Below are positions 1 through 12,200 of a DNA stretch of 64,000 nt, piece after piece. Every line of letters starts with the position of its first letter. Position 1 is the stretch's first letter. The notes below the pieces were generated by a model, which was not told the DNA's origin, searched no databases, and saw only the letters and a list, made by a program, of their open reading frames with translations. Origin of the DNA: Brugia malayi (lineage: Eukaryota; Nematoda; Chromadorea; Rhabditida; Onchocercidae); NCBI RefSeq assembly GCF_000002995.4, contig NW_025062479.1, positions 21,448,721-21,512,720 on the forward strand, given 5' to 3'. The translations under genes and the position numbers were made by a program.

Positions 1-639
1 TTACAATAAATTCAACATTTCAGTTCACTTACTATCCACAGTGTTTGCGTCTTAATGGAACAAATTTATACTGAAACAATTCCACAAAAATCTGCGAATG
101 TCATCAGATTCATGCAAATAAAATAAACGTAAGGGTTAACTGTTAAAACTGTTAATATTTTTAGAACCATGTCTTTTAATATTTCGAGACCAAATTTTGT
201 GAACTGCTAGAGAAAAAATGAAAGAGACCTATTAGAATAAAATCCCCACATGATACAACTCTACCTAACAAATTGCAAGTCTGACAGCTAACGCAGGTTA
301 TGGTACCAGTAACTTTCCTATAACAGGTTAAGTAGGCCTTACCTCACTTTCATCTCACAATACCGCAGAAGTGATTTAGTCTATCGATAGTAGTGCATAT
401 ACGTAAAGTAAAATTAAACTATATCAGATACATAAAATTTTTATATATCTAATACAAAACTCCTTTCTTAAAAGCATAGGCCACCGAAAAAACACTAAAT
501 AACTTTTTGATGTAACTACAATGGCTTACTGCTTAAGCAATAAATATTATAAACATTTGATTAGTAAACAAATTTAATTCAAACACTAAATTTGGAACCA
601 GTTATTTATTTACAACTGTTTATGGCACTCGAAAATATG
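1..639. other. 3' flank of bar-1-like gene, no coding signal
   Basis: Non-coding sequence downstream of the beta-catenin stop codon on the minus strand. A minus-strand AATAAA (plus-strand TTTATT at 605-610) lies about 30 bases past the stop and is the likely poly(A) signal. I see no gene, repeat or RNA structure in the rest. Confidence 0.5.
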
Positions 640-3600
640 CTACATCTGGAAATCACCGAAATTGCTGTTATTTGTCGGGTCGTTCCAAGAAGCTGGAGCA
701 TCGGGACTACCCATATGAACACTTTCCATCGGCTGATCGGTAGTATTGATACTCGGTGGTCCAGGACAGCAGTAAGCATTTAACGAGGTCCCACCGTGCT
801 CTCCTCGAGCTGAAATTAAGAAAACAATGCTGGAGCAAAGGAATGTCACAAGTTATAGAAGAGATAATTGTTGTATTTTAAAAGAATGATTAATATGAAA
901 ACGTGTGTACATGTTAATAGTATGTATTTCAGCAAGACTGATTTCTAAAATTTTAAACAGGCTACAAAACAAACATCTGTTTTTAGAAATTATTTCATAA
1001 AACAGACCAGAGGGATATGTCGATCGCAAGTGATGTCTTTGTTGAGGTAAGTCGAACTGTTGTGTGAACATTGTTGCGAATGGGTCGTCACTTATTGAGA
1101 GTCCAGAAAGATCCTAAGGAATAAATGGGTATTCAGCTGATAAATGTATATTTTAATTTAAAGACTGACTTCACTTTGCAAAGGCTTATATTTCAAAATG
1201 AAAATGTGCAGTTAAGTCAAAAACTTTCAAAACAATACAAAAAGTCAGGGAACGTATTTTCATTGCAATTTAGTCAAAAATTTCATGAAAGAAACCTCAG
1301 GCCACACTTCTCCTGAAGAATATTCCATGTTATTGGACGTGTTACCGGTGTTCTGTGATGGACCTTCACGACCATACATAACAGGAGCTGCTTGATTATC
1401 AGAAGGTGCTTGCTGTTGAGGAGGTGACGAAGTCTAAAACAAAATCAGAAAGATCATATTTTTTGCAAATGGCAGAATCTTCTTCAATGGTTAATCGCTT
1501 TCGAAACATGCCCAGAAGAATAAACAGTCAAACCTGGATTCGGTTTAAGAAATTGGAATCAAACGATAATCCTTATTGAAAAAAACAAAAAGACTAAATA
1601 AAAATAATTTTGCGAAAAAAAAAACCGCATCTGAATAAGCGTAAAACTGAAATCTCTCACTACTTTTATTTGAAAATTTGAATTATTGCACAAAATATAC
1701 CTGAGACTGTACGTGAATGCCAGCACCCTCCAAGTTAGAATATGAAGTTAAAGATGCAGGTGTTGATAATGGAGTTTGTTGAGGTGGCAAAGAAGGATAA
1801 TGAAGTGCTACTGATGCGGATGGTGATACAGTATTGTAAGAATTATTGACTCCATAGTTTTGTTGAGGATATTGAATTTGTTGAGAATACCCATTGTACG
1901 GTACATTTGGCTGCCCACCAGGCTGTGCCGAATGTAAAACCAAACGATGAGATGAAGATGGCAAAGAGAAATTCTGATAAAGAACTGATGGATCCCCACC
2001 TTGCATGCTACGCTCATAAGCCTGTTTGGCATATGTTGCTGTAATAATATAAAAAAGTATAAATACTTTTGTTTCATACACACACATACATCCAGCGTCC
2101 TTAGTTCATTGAAGTAGCCAAATACTCAAATAATTTCGTTATTAAGAAGCATACGATTATAAACTTTCTTAACCGTCATGCTCTAACAGTTGCCAATACT
2201 GCTTTTAATTGCTACACAAACATGTTCATTATTCAGATACTCATACAATGATTTCGAAGAATTCGATAATATTTCATTTCTGAAGCAATATAAACTTACC
2301 AAAAGGCTGGTTACGGCTTTGTGAATAATGGTGTAAAGCTGCCATCAAACCACTATCTGCAGCATATAATGCAGCCAACTGAAAAGTATTTTGATAAATC
2401 CCCATATCGTCTTCACAAATTTTGAGCCAATTAACTTATTTCGGTAAAGAAAATAAAATGTAACACTAACTTCAGGATGGGAAGAAAGTTCATATATAAG
2501 GCCAAGTGCACTTCTATCCAAGTTTTCATCCTTCACATAATTCTGATATAAACAAAACACCGGTAGCAATGCCGCACAGTCACCATCTCGATCGCGAAAC
2601 ATTAGGAAATCAGACCTCCTAATACAATATGATATCTGTAAGTTTACATTTTTGTTTTGTAGATAAAAATGAATATCAAAAGATAGTGTTATTCGGATCA
2701 CGGAGAGCTCTAAAGACATACCTGATTCAGAAGAACTGAATCTCGGCATAAAAGCTGAAGAGTGGATAATGATAATTGAATGAGATCTGCAACGCGTACT
2801 TCTTCCACCATCTTTGTCTGCAAGCAACAAATTCACAAACCGGATACTTTAAAAGCGGAAAGAAATACACTAGCAGAATCTCTTCCATTTCTTTTTTTAT
2901 TGTACTTCTATCCTTCGCTTTTGAACAGTAAAATATTTCTAACTTCATTTTAACGTATTTTTGGGAAAACAGAATAATTCAAGACCGAAATTTGACTTGA
3001 AACCGTGGGCATCAAATATTTTACCGATGGTAACTGGTCGCATGCAACTTTTAGAATCAATGCGATACGCTCCACAAAGTTCGTCTCGCAATCAGCTGCC
3101 TGCCTCAGACGAATTTCACGAAATAGCAGAAGATTTGCATCTTGCAAAGCTGCTTTATTCAATATCTGAAATGTAAATTCACCATCTATATGTCTGCAAA
3201 CTACCATTAACAAAGAGTGAGAAAAAAGTGATTACAGTAAGTTCTGACTCTACTTCTTCAAAATATACCAGTTCCGTTGAAATATGATCATCCACGAGCT
3301 TGATTTTAGTTATACCTAAATAACATACATGAACTAGGCTAAATTTAAAGAGCAGCATCTGAGGAAGTGAATTTAAAATCCCAACCTGGAGAGTCTGCTT
3401 CAAAATAGAAGGCCTCATTTCGGTAAGTTTTCGGAGTAAAAAGTCAGCAGCGTACTGTTGCTGAAGGACAGCTTTCTGTGCTTCTACTTGATGAGTATGT
3501 CCGACACACAGGTGACGCAATGTTGCTAATGCACGTTCCTAAAAGAACTAAGATAATTTCAAGATAATTTTAGGGCCGATAGTATGCACTAAATGCTTAA

Positions 3601-6600
3601 TAGCTATTGTGTTTCTACAATCAGTACTTCTCGTAATAATAACCTAATGCATTACAATAAATGTGTTAATGTAAAGTTAAGGGACCTCTACATTAACATA
3701 TCTAAATTTAACTTTTAATTAAAAAAAAAATTTTTTTCCAATAGTTTAATTTTTCAAACAGTAAAAAAATCACAAAAATTCAAGAAAAGAAAAGTCCCAA
3801 CAAAAGTCTCTTGGTCTAGAAAAAATCCATATAGCATAAAAATTTTTGAGAAATTACCTGGATATCTTCCACTCTTTGCTGTTGATTTGGAGTGCTTGCT
3901 GGTATGCTGTACGAACTAATCAAAACACGATACAAAGTTGGTATTGCTCCTCGACTAAATAAAAATTCTTTGTTCATTTGATTATTGGCCAACAGATTCG
4001 ATAAAATTCCAGTACAATACAAAATAACAATTGGATCCATTGCACCTAAAGATAATTTTGTAAGTGAATTGAATAAATCAAACAAAGAAGTGTAATTTCG
4101 CTTGGAAACAAGACATATCTTTAAGTCTAATATCACTTCCCAAGACTATCAATGGTGACTGAAAAAAATCGTAAGCAAAAACGATATGGTGAGAAGTTAA
4201 CACAAGAACTGCTGCAACAAATTCAATCAGTGAAGCATTTCTTGAAAAAGCTTTGAAAATACAAATTACTTTTAGCACAGACTGTTATTAATGCATTACA
4301 TGTTAATCATCAATTGGAAAAAAAAGTGAAACTAAAAATGTACCTAAAAGCTGCAGAAGTTTATTAAGAAGAGGTGAAACATCCATATCTTTGGTGGGCA
4401 CATCGGACATATTCCTAATACATTCCAAAGTTGAAATAATCAACCGCTGACTGGCATGTTCAAGTTGTTTATGCAGAACATCATAGCCACCACTCTTCAC
4501 TATTGCTTGAGGATCCTAAAATTGAAAAAATTGAGGGAAGAATTTTGGAAATTTTATTATTAATCGAAAAAAAGAAATACCGAATCTTAAAATACCTATG
4601 AGCTTTTAAAATTAAGACTTGTAATTCGTGTTGAAAAATCATGAAGACTTACTGCATTAGAAAAAATTTTCAAAAGTTGTGTAGTTCTCCAGAGCAAACC
4701 TTCATAGCGTAACACACGCAATATATGAAGCAGTTTGGATGGACCGTTTAACTGTAGAAATAATGCCTGAAATCTCGAAAATGAGAAAGAAAATCATAAA
4801 AACTCCACAAAGTGTAATTTGTGATTTTTCCAACCCAATTAACTGCAAAATTTGTAATCGAATTTCCTGATTATATCCCTGGTTAAACATCGCAATAATG
4901 ATCATTTATATTTTCATTAAAGAAAAAATTTCTATGGCTTAAAATTTCTATGATTTCACTTATTTCGAATTGGATAGTATTACTTTAAAGTGCCAAATTT
5001 TTTGAGACAACTTTTTCAGAGAAATCTTAGGAATTGGATAACCTAAATTTGAGAAACAAAATTTATATTAAAAGAGAAAAAAGCAATGATTTTTGACAGA
5101 AAAAGTTTGACAATATAGCTGTAAATTATATCAAATACAACTAACCCTTTGCGTTTGACTTTTATCACAAAGCAATCGCACACATTCAACAATTACTGAA
5201 AGAAGCTTTTCATTACTTTCACGATCGAGAAATTGAGTTAGAGCCTGAAGTGCACCATTGGCCCGAGCCACTTCAATATTGTGTCCATCAGCCGATTTCA
5301 CAGCAATGATAGTATGAAACGTTAAGATTGCGTAACGTAAGGCTGAACCACCGCTGAAAAACAGCAAAAATGTTTCTTTTCTCAACTGTTTGTTCATGCT
5401 ACGAAGTCAGACAAATGCCCCTGACTTTGTGACATAATTTACGTAGATCAGCCAACGAATTTGAAAGTTCCAACAGTACCCGAAGTGATAAGAAGAAATT
5501 TTTGCTCTGATCATAAAACTTACGTAAATTTAATGTGTTGAATAATATCGATCAGCAATGACCCTTTTGTCTGGTCATTTATTTTTAAAATACTTTCTAG
5601 ACCATCACGACGTTCAGAAATATGAAACAATGCACCAAGCGTTGGTTTAATGATAGCCTAGAAGCAAGAAATTTCAAACAGGAATATAAATCATACTTAT
5701 AAAAAAAACAATGTCTCATATTCTTCTTTGATGTTTGATAACAAGAATGGAATTTGATTTATCGCTTATTTCACATGATTCTAGGATGATTTTATTTTAA
5801 AAAATGGTCAATTTTAGAGAAACGTTTTTTAATCTCATTTGTACGATAGTTTTTGAAACTCCACTCTAAATTCGACTACTTTTCGAAACATCTGTGACAT
5901 AAAACAAGCAAATAAACTAAACACAACTATGACATAAAAACAGATCAGTATTTACCGGTTTATTTGATTTCGTCCTCAACAGATCTTTCAGAGCAGTTAT
6001 AACTTCAACTGCTCGCAAATAAGGTTCCGCATAAAGCGGTTCTTCGGAATCAATTTTGGCGATAGTTTGTATCGTCGTTGCTGCACGTTGTACTACCACC
6101 TAAAACGTTCTTTCAAGTGATAACAATTTTGAAATTACTTCAAAGAAATCTGCACTTAAGCTTCTCTTTCTCTCGCAAATCCGAGTAGGAATCCATTAGT
6201 ACTTTTCTAATGACTTAAAAAAGATAAATGAAGACCAATGATCAAGATGCTCAGAGAAAGTACTTTCCCACAACTTTAATCAATAATTAATTTTCTGTTA
6301 CTTTGTCAAAAAATAAATGTTGGTAAGAAAGGAAAACCTCATCAGCATCACTAAGTAAATGTATAAGTTCTGGAACTGCATTCCGTGTTTCACCATCTTG
6401 TGAGCCACGTCCTAAATCAGACGGTATATTTTCAAATTTTATTTGCTGCTGATCAGTTAATTCAATTCGTGAATGTGCATCATCAGACATAGTGGAGATT
6501 TGCGATCCAGCGCGTAGCGAACTGACGGATAATACTGATGGTGCCTTCAAATAAATAGTGATAATAGCTCCAGCACTCAAAATTTTGAATTCTTTTTCAT

Positions 6601-7266
6601 CACTTTTAAACAAAATACAAAGTTTCATAAAATTAAACAGTTTTAAATTTGATTAAAAGCAATAATTTTCAAGCCTCAATAATTCTTTTTTTAACTAAAC
6701 TACCAGGCGATACAGTCCACCATATATATATGAATGACTAAGCCATAGCGATGACTAGGTTAAGTTTTTACGATTTTGGGACCCTGAGTGTAGCGAATTG
6801 ACTGATATCATTGCTTATTCAAATTTAGTGCAGGAAATTTATAAAATAAGCTTACCGAACTATGGTTCATAGAATGAACACCACTATCGAAATTGTTAGA
6901 CCACATTTGTACACGGAACATCGCATTTGTAGCATTAGAAGGACCAGTTGAAGAAATATCAGCGTTTCCAGTTGAAGCAGGTTGTTCCTGCTGCTGCTGA
7001 TAATGATGAGGAAGTGGGGTGGAAAGAGGCACCTGAGCAGAACGTGGAGGCATTTGTGACGAAGCAGGAATTGGTTGGGCCTGAGTTGGAGGAAGACGTG
7101 TTGAATTACCAGTTGTGTTGAAAAGAGGCTGTTGTTGAGGAACGGAAGGCCTACCGGGACCTGATTTCGGAGAAACCATCGTACCTATACTGAAATGACG
7201 ATTCTCAGTAACTGCTTGCATCGCATTCGGCATTTGTTCTGCCGGTGAGCAATGAGGTACATAATC
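640..7266 (-). CDS. bar-1: Beta-catenin, BAR-1-like, 17 exons (5' end uncertain)
   Basis: Wnt-pathway co-activator with armadillo repeats. Exons from 5' to 3': 7266-6856, 6544-6338, 6099-5956, 5657-5524, 5353-5146, 4766-4653, 4515-4344, 4045-3858, 3538-3386, 3165-3025, 2817-2722, 2635-2471, 2378-2300, 2038-1701, 1433-1296, 1113-1008, 809-640. All phases close, giving about 987 codons. The first exon ends with [12 protein letters not shown], the beta-TrCP/GSK3 degron. Arm-repeat landmarks follow: [70 protein letters not shown] and ALATLRHL, each matching vertebrate beta-catenin almost without gaps. The long N-terminal arm and the C-terminal tail are rich in Q, P and S; the tail ends [10 protein letters not shown] rather than the vertebrate DTDL. 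The first exon opens at a TTTTGCAG acceptor. The first in-frame ATG is at 7233, so either the mRNA is trans-spliced there (about 976 aa) or an upstream coding exon is missing. The degron argues for BAR-1 rather than HMP-2 or WRM-1. Confidence 0.88.
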
Positions 7267-9159
7267 CTGCAAAAGATTTTTAAATTTATTTGGTAGAATA
7301 TATTAAATAAAATCGTCCCATATATATTGGTAGTATTTATTTATACTTAAACAAATTGCTTATAAAATAACTAACGTGAGGTGAACTATTCATTGCACCG
7401 ACCTCACTACTCGACCTCCAAACCTGAAGAACTGCACTTTAGAATAGTTATATTTAAATATAGACATATCAAACTTTGAAGATGTACCGCTTAAGTGACA
7501 AACTGTTATCATATTTTCTATTCCATCATATCGCAGGAAGAGCGCTTGTTCTTTATTAGTTCGAATTTCGAGCAAATTCAAATTCAAAAACCTGATTGAA
7601 ATTTAAAATAGAAGCAACAACACCGTAGAAGGATCGCCACCTACGGTGTGGTCTACTTGATATGCTGTTCATTTGTCCTTGACATTATATCTGCACAATA
7701 AAGTGATCTGTTTCATATCATCATTATCACCATCTCCCACCATTTTTGTTCCTATCCATCAACGCTTCTTTCTTCATTTGATTTTATAGGCCATAATCCG
7801 GAACCAAAACTCCATCTCTATTTCTCCTCCCTCTTTATTATCCTGCTTCATAATATTTATAGTTTTATCAAAACCTTTACAATAGAAGCTTCCCGCAACT
7901 TTCCCCACATTTTAAGTTGGAAGAAAAACCATGATGTGCTTATAGCAATTCTAACAAATCATGAGATACTAGCAGTGCAGCTAGAAATCTTAAGCAAGAA
8001 AAGTTTCTAGCTCTCTTGACTAATATATATAGCATCAACGGGAATTATAATTCAGTCAAATTAATCCTCGAGTAAATTTGTACTAATATTACTAAAGATA
8101 AAAAACAAGTTACTGTTTATAACTTAAAAAAAAAAAATAGGAAACTTAAAAAATAGAACTGATATGGCTTAAGGAATCTTGAACGTTAAAAAAAAATCTT
8201 AAGAATAAGTAAAACGACCATATAACACTTCAAGAGGAAAAGAAAAAGCAAAAACATGACAAATTTCTTAAAAGCATCGTAAGAATAGGCTAGGGAACTT
8301 TTTAGAACGAACAGAGAAAGGGGATGACACATAATAAGAATCAGTAGTCGCTGTAGCCTCACATATCATCCAAAACTGAACCACTCAAACCAACTGAACC
8401 AATCCCTGGAGCACCAACATCACTATCACTATTGCTGTCACTACCAAGGTTAAAAATTGAACTCTTTCTATTTCTACCACCATACCCATCCTGCCAAACC
8501 CGATCTAAAATGATTAATGATTCTGAAATTCCTTGACGAACAGACTGTCTCACTTTTGCTTACTAGAGCTTTTAAAACAACTTTTTTCTACCCTTATTTC
8601 GAGTCAAAATTTTATTAAAAAACTTGAAAGCACATTTGTCTATATGCCAATGACATATTAACTAATTAATTTAAATGGTGTTTAGCATATCAGAAAAAAA
8701 CTAAATGACTGTTTTTATTGAATTCATGAAAATGGCAATTCCGATGTAATTATAAAAACAAATTTTACAAACTGCTGAAACTCCGGGATAACAATCTTTA
8801 CACTCCCATATAAACAGAACACTTGTATTCCATCTCACACAGAAACAAAAACAAATATTCGTTTCAGAATACTACAGGAAATTTTAATTGGCAAAAAAAA
8901 AAAAGAGCTATGCTTCATGAAACATTTAAATGTTAAAAGCATCCTACTACATTTGCCAGTTATGCACAGAAGGGATTAGGTACTGAGAACCTTGTCCGAA
9001 TACATCCTTATTATAAATCTACTTTGAAGTAAAGTTAGATCAGTCTGCACAAAATGACTGACTGGCAACATCTAGAAAAAGAAGTCAACAAGAAAACTTA
9101 TTTTAAATTTATTATAATCTTGGAAACAAATTTAACAAATGTACAATTATTTAAATTTG

Positions 9160-9245
9160 ATTATAAATATTAACTATTCTTTTTTTTTTTTTTAATAAAT
9201 ATTAACTTTTTTTTTATAAATATTAACTATTCTTTTTTTTTTATT
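9160..9245. repeat. Degenerate T-tract tandem repeat
   Basis: About three imperfect copies of a unit made of ATAAATATTAACTATTC followed by a run of 9-14 T. Probably replication slippage. Confidence 0.6.
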
Positions 9246-12200
9246 AATTGCAAAGCATCAAAATGACATAGATCTGAAGTAGCGAACCAACTACAACGAC
9301 TCCACTTCCTCTCTTTGTTTTAACATTTTAAATTTATCTTTTGAAAAATGTTTCCCTACAGGTAGTGAAAAAGAAAAAAAACGACAACGAAGAATGACAA
9401 TGTCAGTGAATTATTGTACATATGTGGCAGAAAGGAAGAAAAGAAGAATGATGAGGAAGAAACTAAGGTAGAAGGGAGAGGGAATAGAATCATTTTACAA
9501 AGAGCAATAGATTAACACTTTAAAGAAAAGCAATTAAATAAAGGAGAAAAAGGTATGTTTTGGATGGAAGACTGCATGTCTCTCTCTCCTATCCTAACTC
9601 TTTCTCTGTTTCCTGAACATCAACGTGTTAATGTGAACATATAAATATTTTTACACAACAACGGCAAAAAAAAAAACACAATACTTCACTGCAATACTGC
9701 ATAATGCACCATTCCGATATCATTTTTAAAATAATCAACTACTTCACTTACTAACTCATTTATTATTACCATCCGACTGATAGGTTCATTTATTCACTAC
9801 TCAAGTAATTAATTAATTGAGTAATAACCTAACTCATTACACACATTTTTTACTGAGCAGCTAAGTTACTTACTTACGAGAAACTAAACCATTAGTTGAT
9901 ATTCTAAAACAACACAGTAATAACCCATCAATGCTTCTCTTACTGATAAAGACCACCAAATCATCCATAAAACTGATAACAGAGCTACGATTTTTATATT
10001 TGATTGCCAAATAAATGAAAAGTTCAATATAAATCAGAATTGAAGGGAGAACTATCTATCAAACTGAAGATAATTTTCACTTACTGGAAGACTACATAAC
10101 CGAAAAAAAAATCTGAAAGGAAAATAGGGATGGAAAGTAGAGGCGTGTGAGCTAAATTTTAAGGAACTAAAAAATTTTGAACAGCTATCAGTAATTCTAC
10201 AGATTTTTCAAATGGTAGGAGAAGTACTAGTGTAGAAATGTATCCCAAATTCCCACGTTTTTTGCATTTCTTTTCTTTCCTCTCTACCATCCTTTAATTT
10301 GCATAAAGTTGATATGAGAAGACTTTTATAATAATTGTTTAATGCTAACCTCAATCAAAAATAAAAAATAGTTCAAAAAACCAACATACATTGAAGCAGT
10401 TAAAAAAAAAAAAAAAGAAAAACAGCCGACTTATGAGGAAGCATAAAATGCATCGCACTTCCCCTATTTTTGCTCTCACATGAAAATGGAAAAGCTAGCA
10501 TGCATAATTCTTTCTATACATACGCACATCTTTTTCTTATTCCTCTACTCTGAATGTTTCAAAAAATATACAATTTCGAAGCTAGAAAAAAAGACTTGAT
10601 ATTATTAAAAGCGAAAAATTTTGAAAATATAAGTGCGAAAATGACTTCAGTGGGGAAAATTTCTTCAAATTTCAATATATCTCTCAAAGCTTCCTAGCCA
10701 CTTTTATTAATTAAGCCTATTAAGATAATTATTTCTGTTCACCATCAGCGTCATTAATAAAACATTAAATGCAAAACTCAACAATTGATTAGACCGTGCA
10801 TTTTAGTTTTCAGATTTTCCAGCTGTCATTACAATGACAAATGAAATACTGACATTCACTACTTCTCAAAAGTGTTCCATAACTTTCTAATAGCAAGCGA
10901 TGCATATATGTGTGTAAAAGGATTTAAATTAAAAATTTTAAAATACTTCACACTTCTCATATTCATGTAACATTTTTCGTTGCAATTAAAATCAAAGATT
11001 AAATAATAGGCTGACAAAGTGCTTTCAAATTTGGACATTTAAAAAACAAATTTTAAACTTTCATTTGCAGAAATAAGTCCTAAGACAGTTCAAACTATCT
11101 GATAAACATTTCCAGAAATGCAAATAAAAAGGTTGAAAGATAAAGTTCAAAAAAAAAACTCATCAAATACAGTTACTGTTCATGTAAACTCTATGAAAAT
11201 TAATACCGTAATTAATTACCGAGAGAAGGCTAAAGTCTTAAGCAATGGTGTTTTCTGTTAAGCATAATGAATTATTTTCCTGATTTATTCCTTTACTTAT
11301 TACAATATTTATTTGAATATTGATTTAATATTCATTAATTGGCAATGTTACTTTATTTCTTTCAGCGAATATTCTGTATGGAAGAATGAAAATATATCAA
11401 ATACAAATGAAAACAGTAAGCAGGGATAACTGCAAACATTAATAAAGACAAGAAATACGTTTTCTTTTCTTTTTTTTTTCTCAATAAAAATAAGAAATAG
11501 TCGAAAATAACAATCGAAATTGTTACCATAAATCAGTAAGTACAAATTAATTTAAAAGCTTGCTTCTGAGGAAGAAAAAGGATATTCAATCTAAGGTCAC
11601 GAAATTTCTCATAAAACCGACAAGTGCGATGAATGAAACAACTGTTAGTATATGATGAAATAATTGTATCACTACGACTTCTAGTTCAGCTATTTATGAA
11701 AGCTGTCGGCATTCACATAATCAATCATATGATCAATCAAACGAATTAGTATCCTGTACTTCTTGCTACTTTTAGAAAAAATCATATCACTTTATCACGG
11801 GAAATAAAAAAAGGAAAAGAATCAGCTAGACAGGCATGAAAAATAGACATTTCTAAATTCGTTCGGCATTTACCGCTGATATAATACAACAAGGAAACCA
11901 TAAGTCCTTTGTTAGCATTCCATTTATTCGCACCATACCCGATGGTTTTGTATGCAGAACACTTTCTCTTCCAAAAACGATATATAGATTTGTGCATTCT
12001 CTCCACCAACGTTCACGTAAATTTCTATCTCAGTTCGCTTTATAGAAAATTATTTTTTGACAGCACACTGGAGGTTTCATTCTATCTAAGCAACTTCGAA
12101 GTGTCTTCAGCTCATCCCAGCTTTATCGTATGAATTTAGACGTGTCCACACACATATCAGTGACACCAAATTCTTATTGACTACATATAATTCTAAGGTT

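Noticed and set aside
4800..4905. Minus-strand frame containing [13 protein letters not shown] that looked like an extra armadillo exon
   Set aside because: Joining 5146 directly to 4766 gives a gap-free alignment with beta-catenin and matching phase; the extra segment would insert residues and break the phase.
640..7266. HMP-2-type (adhesion) beta-catenin
   Set aside because: The intact DSGxxS degron with the full serine ladder and the conserved TCF-groove residues favour the signalling type, BAR-1.
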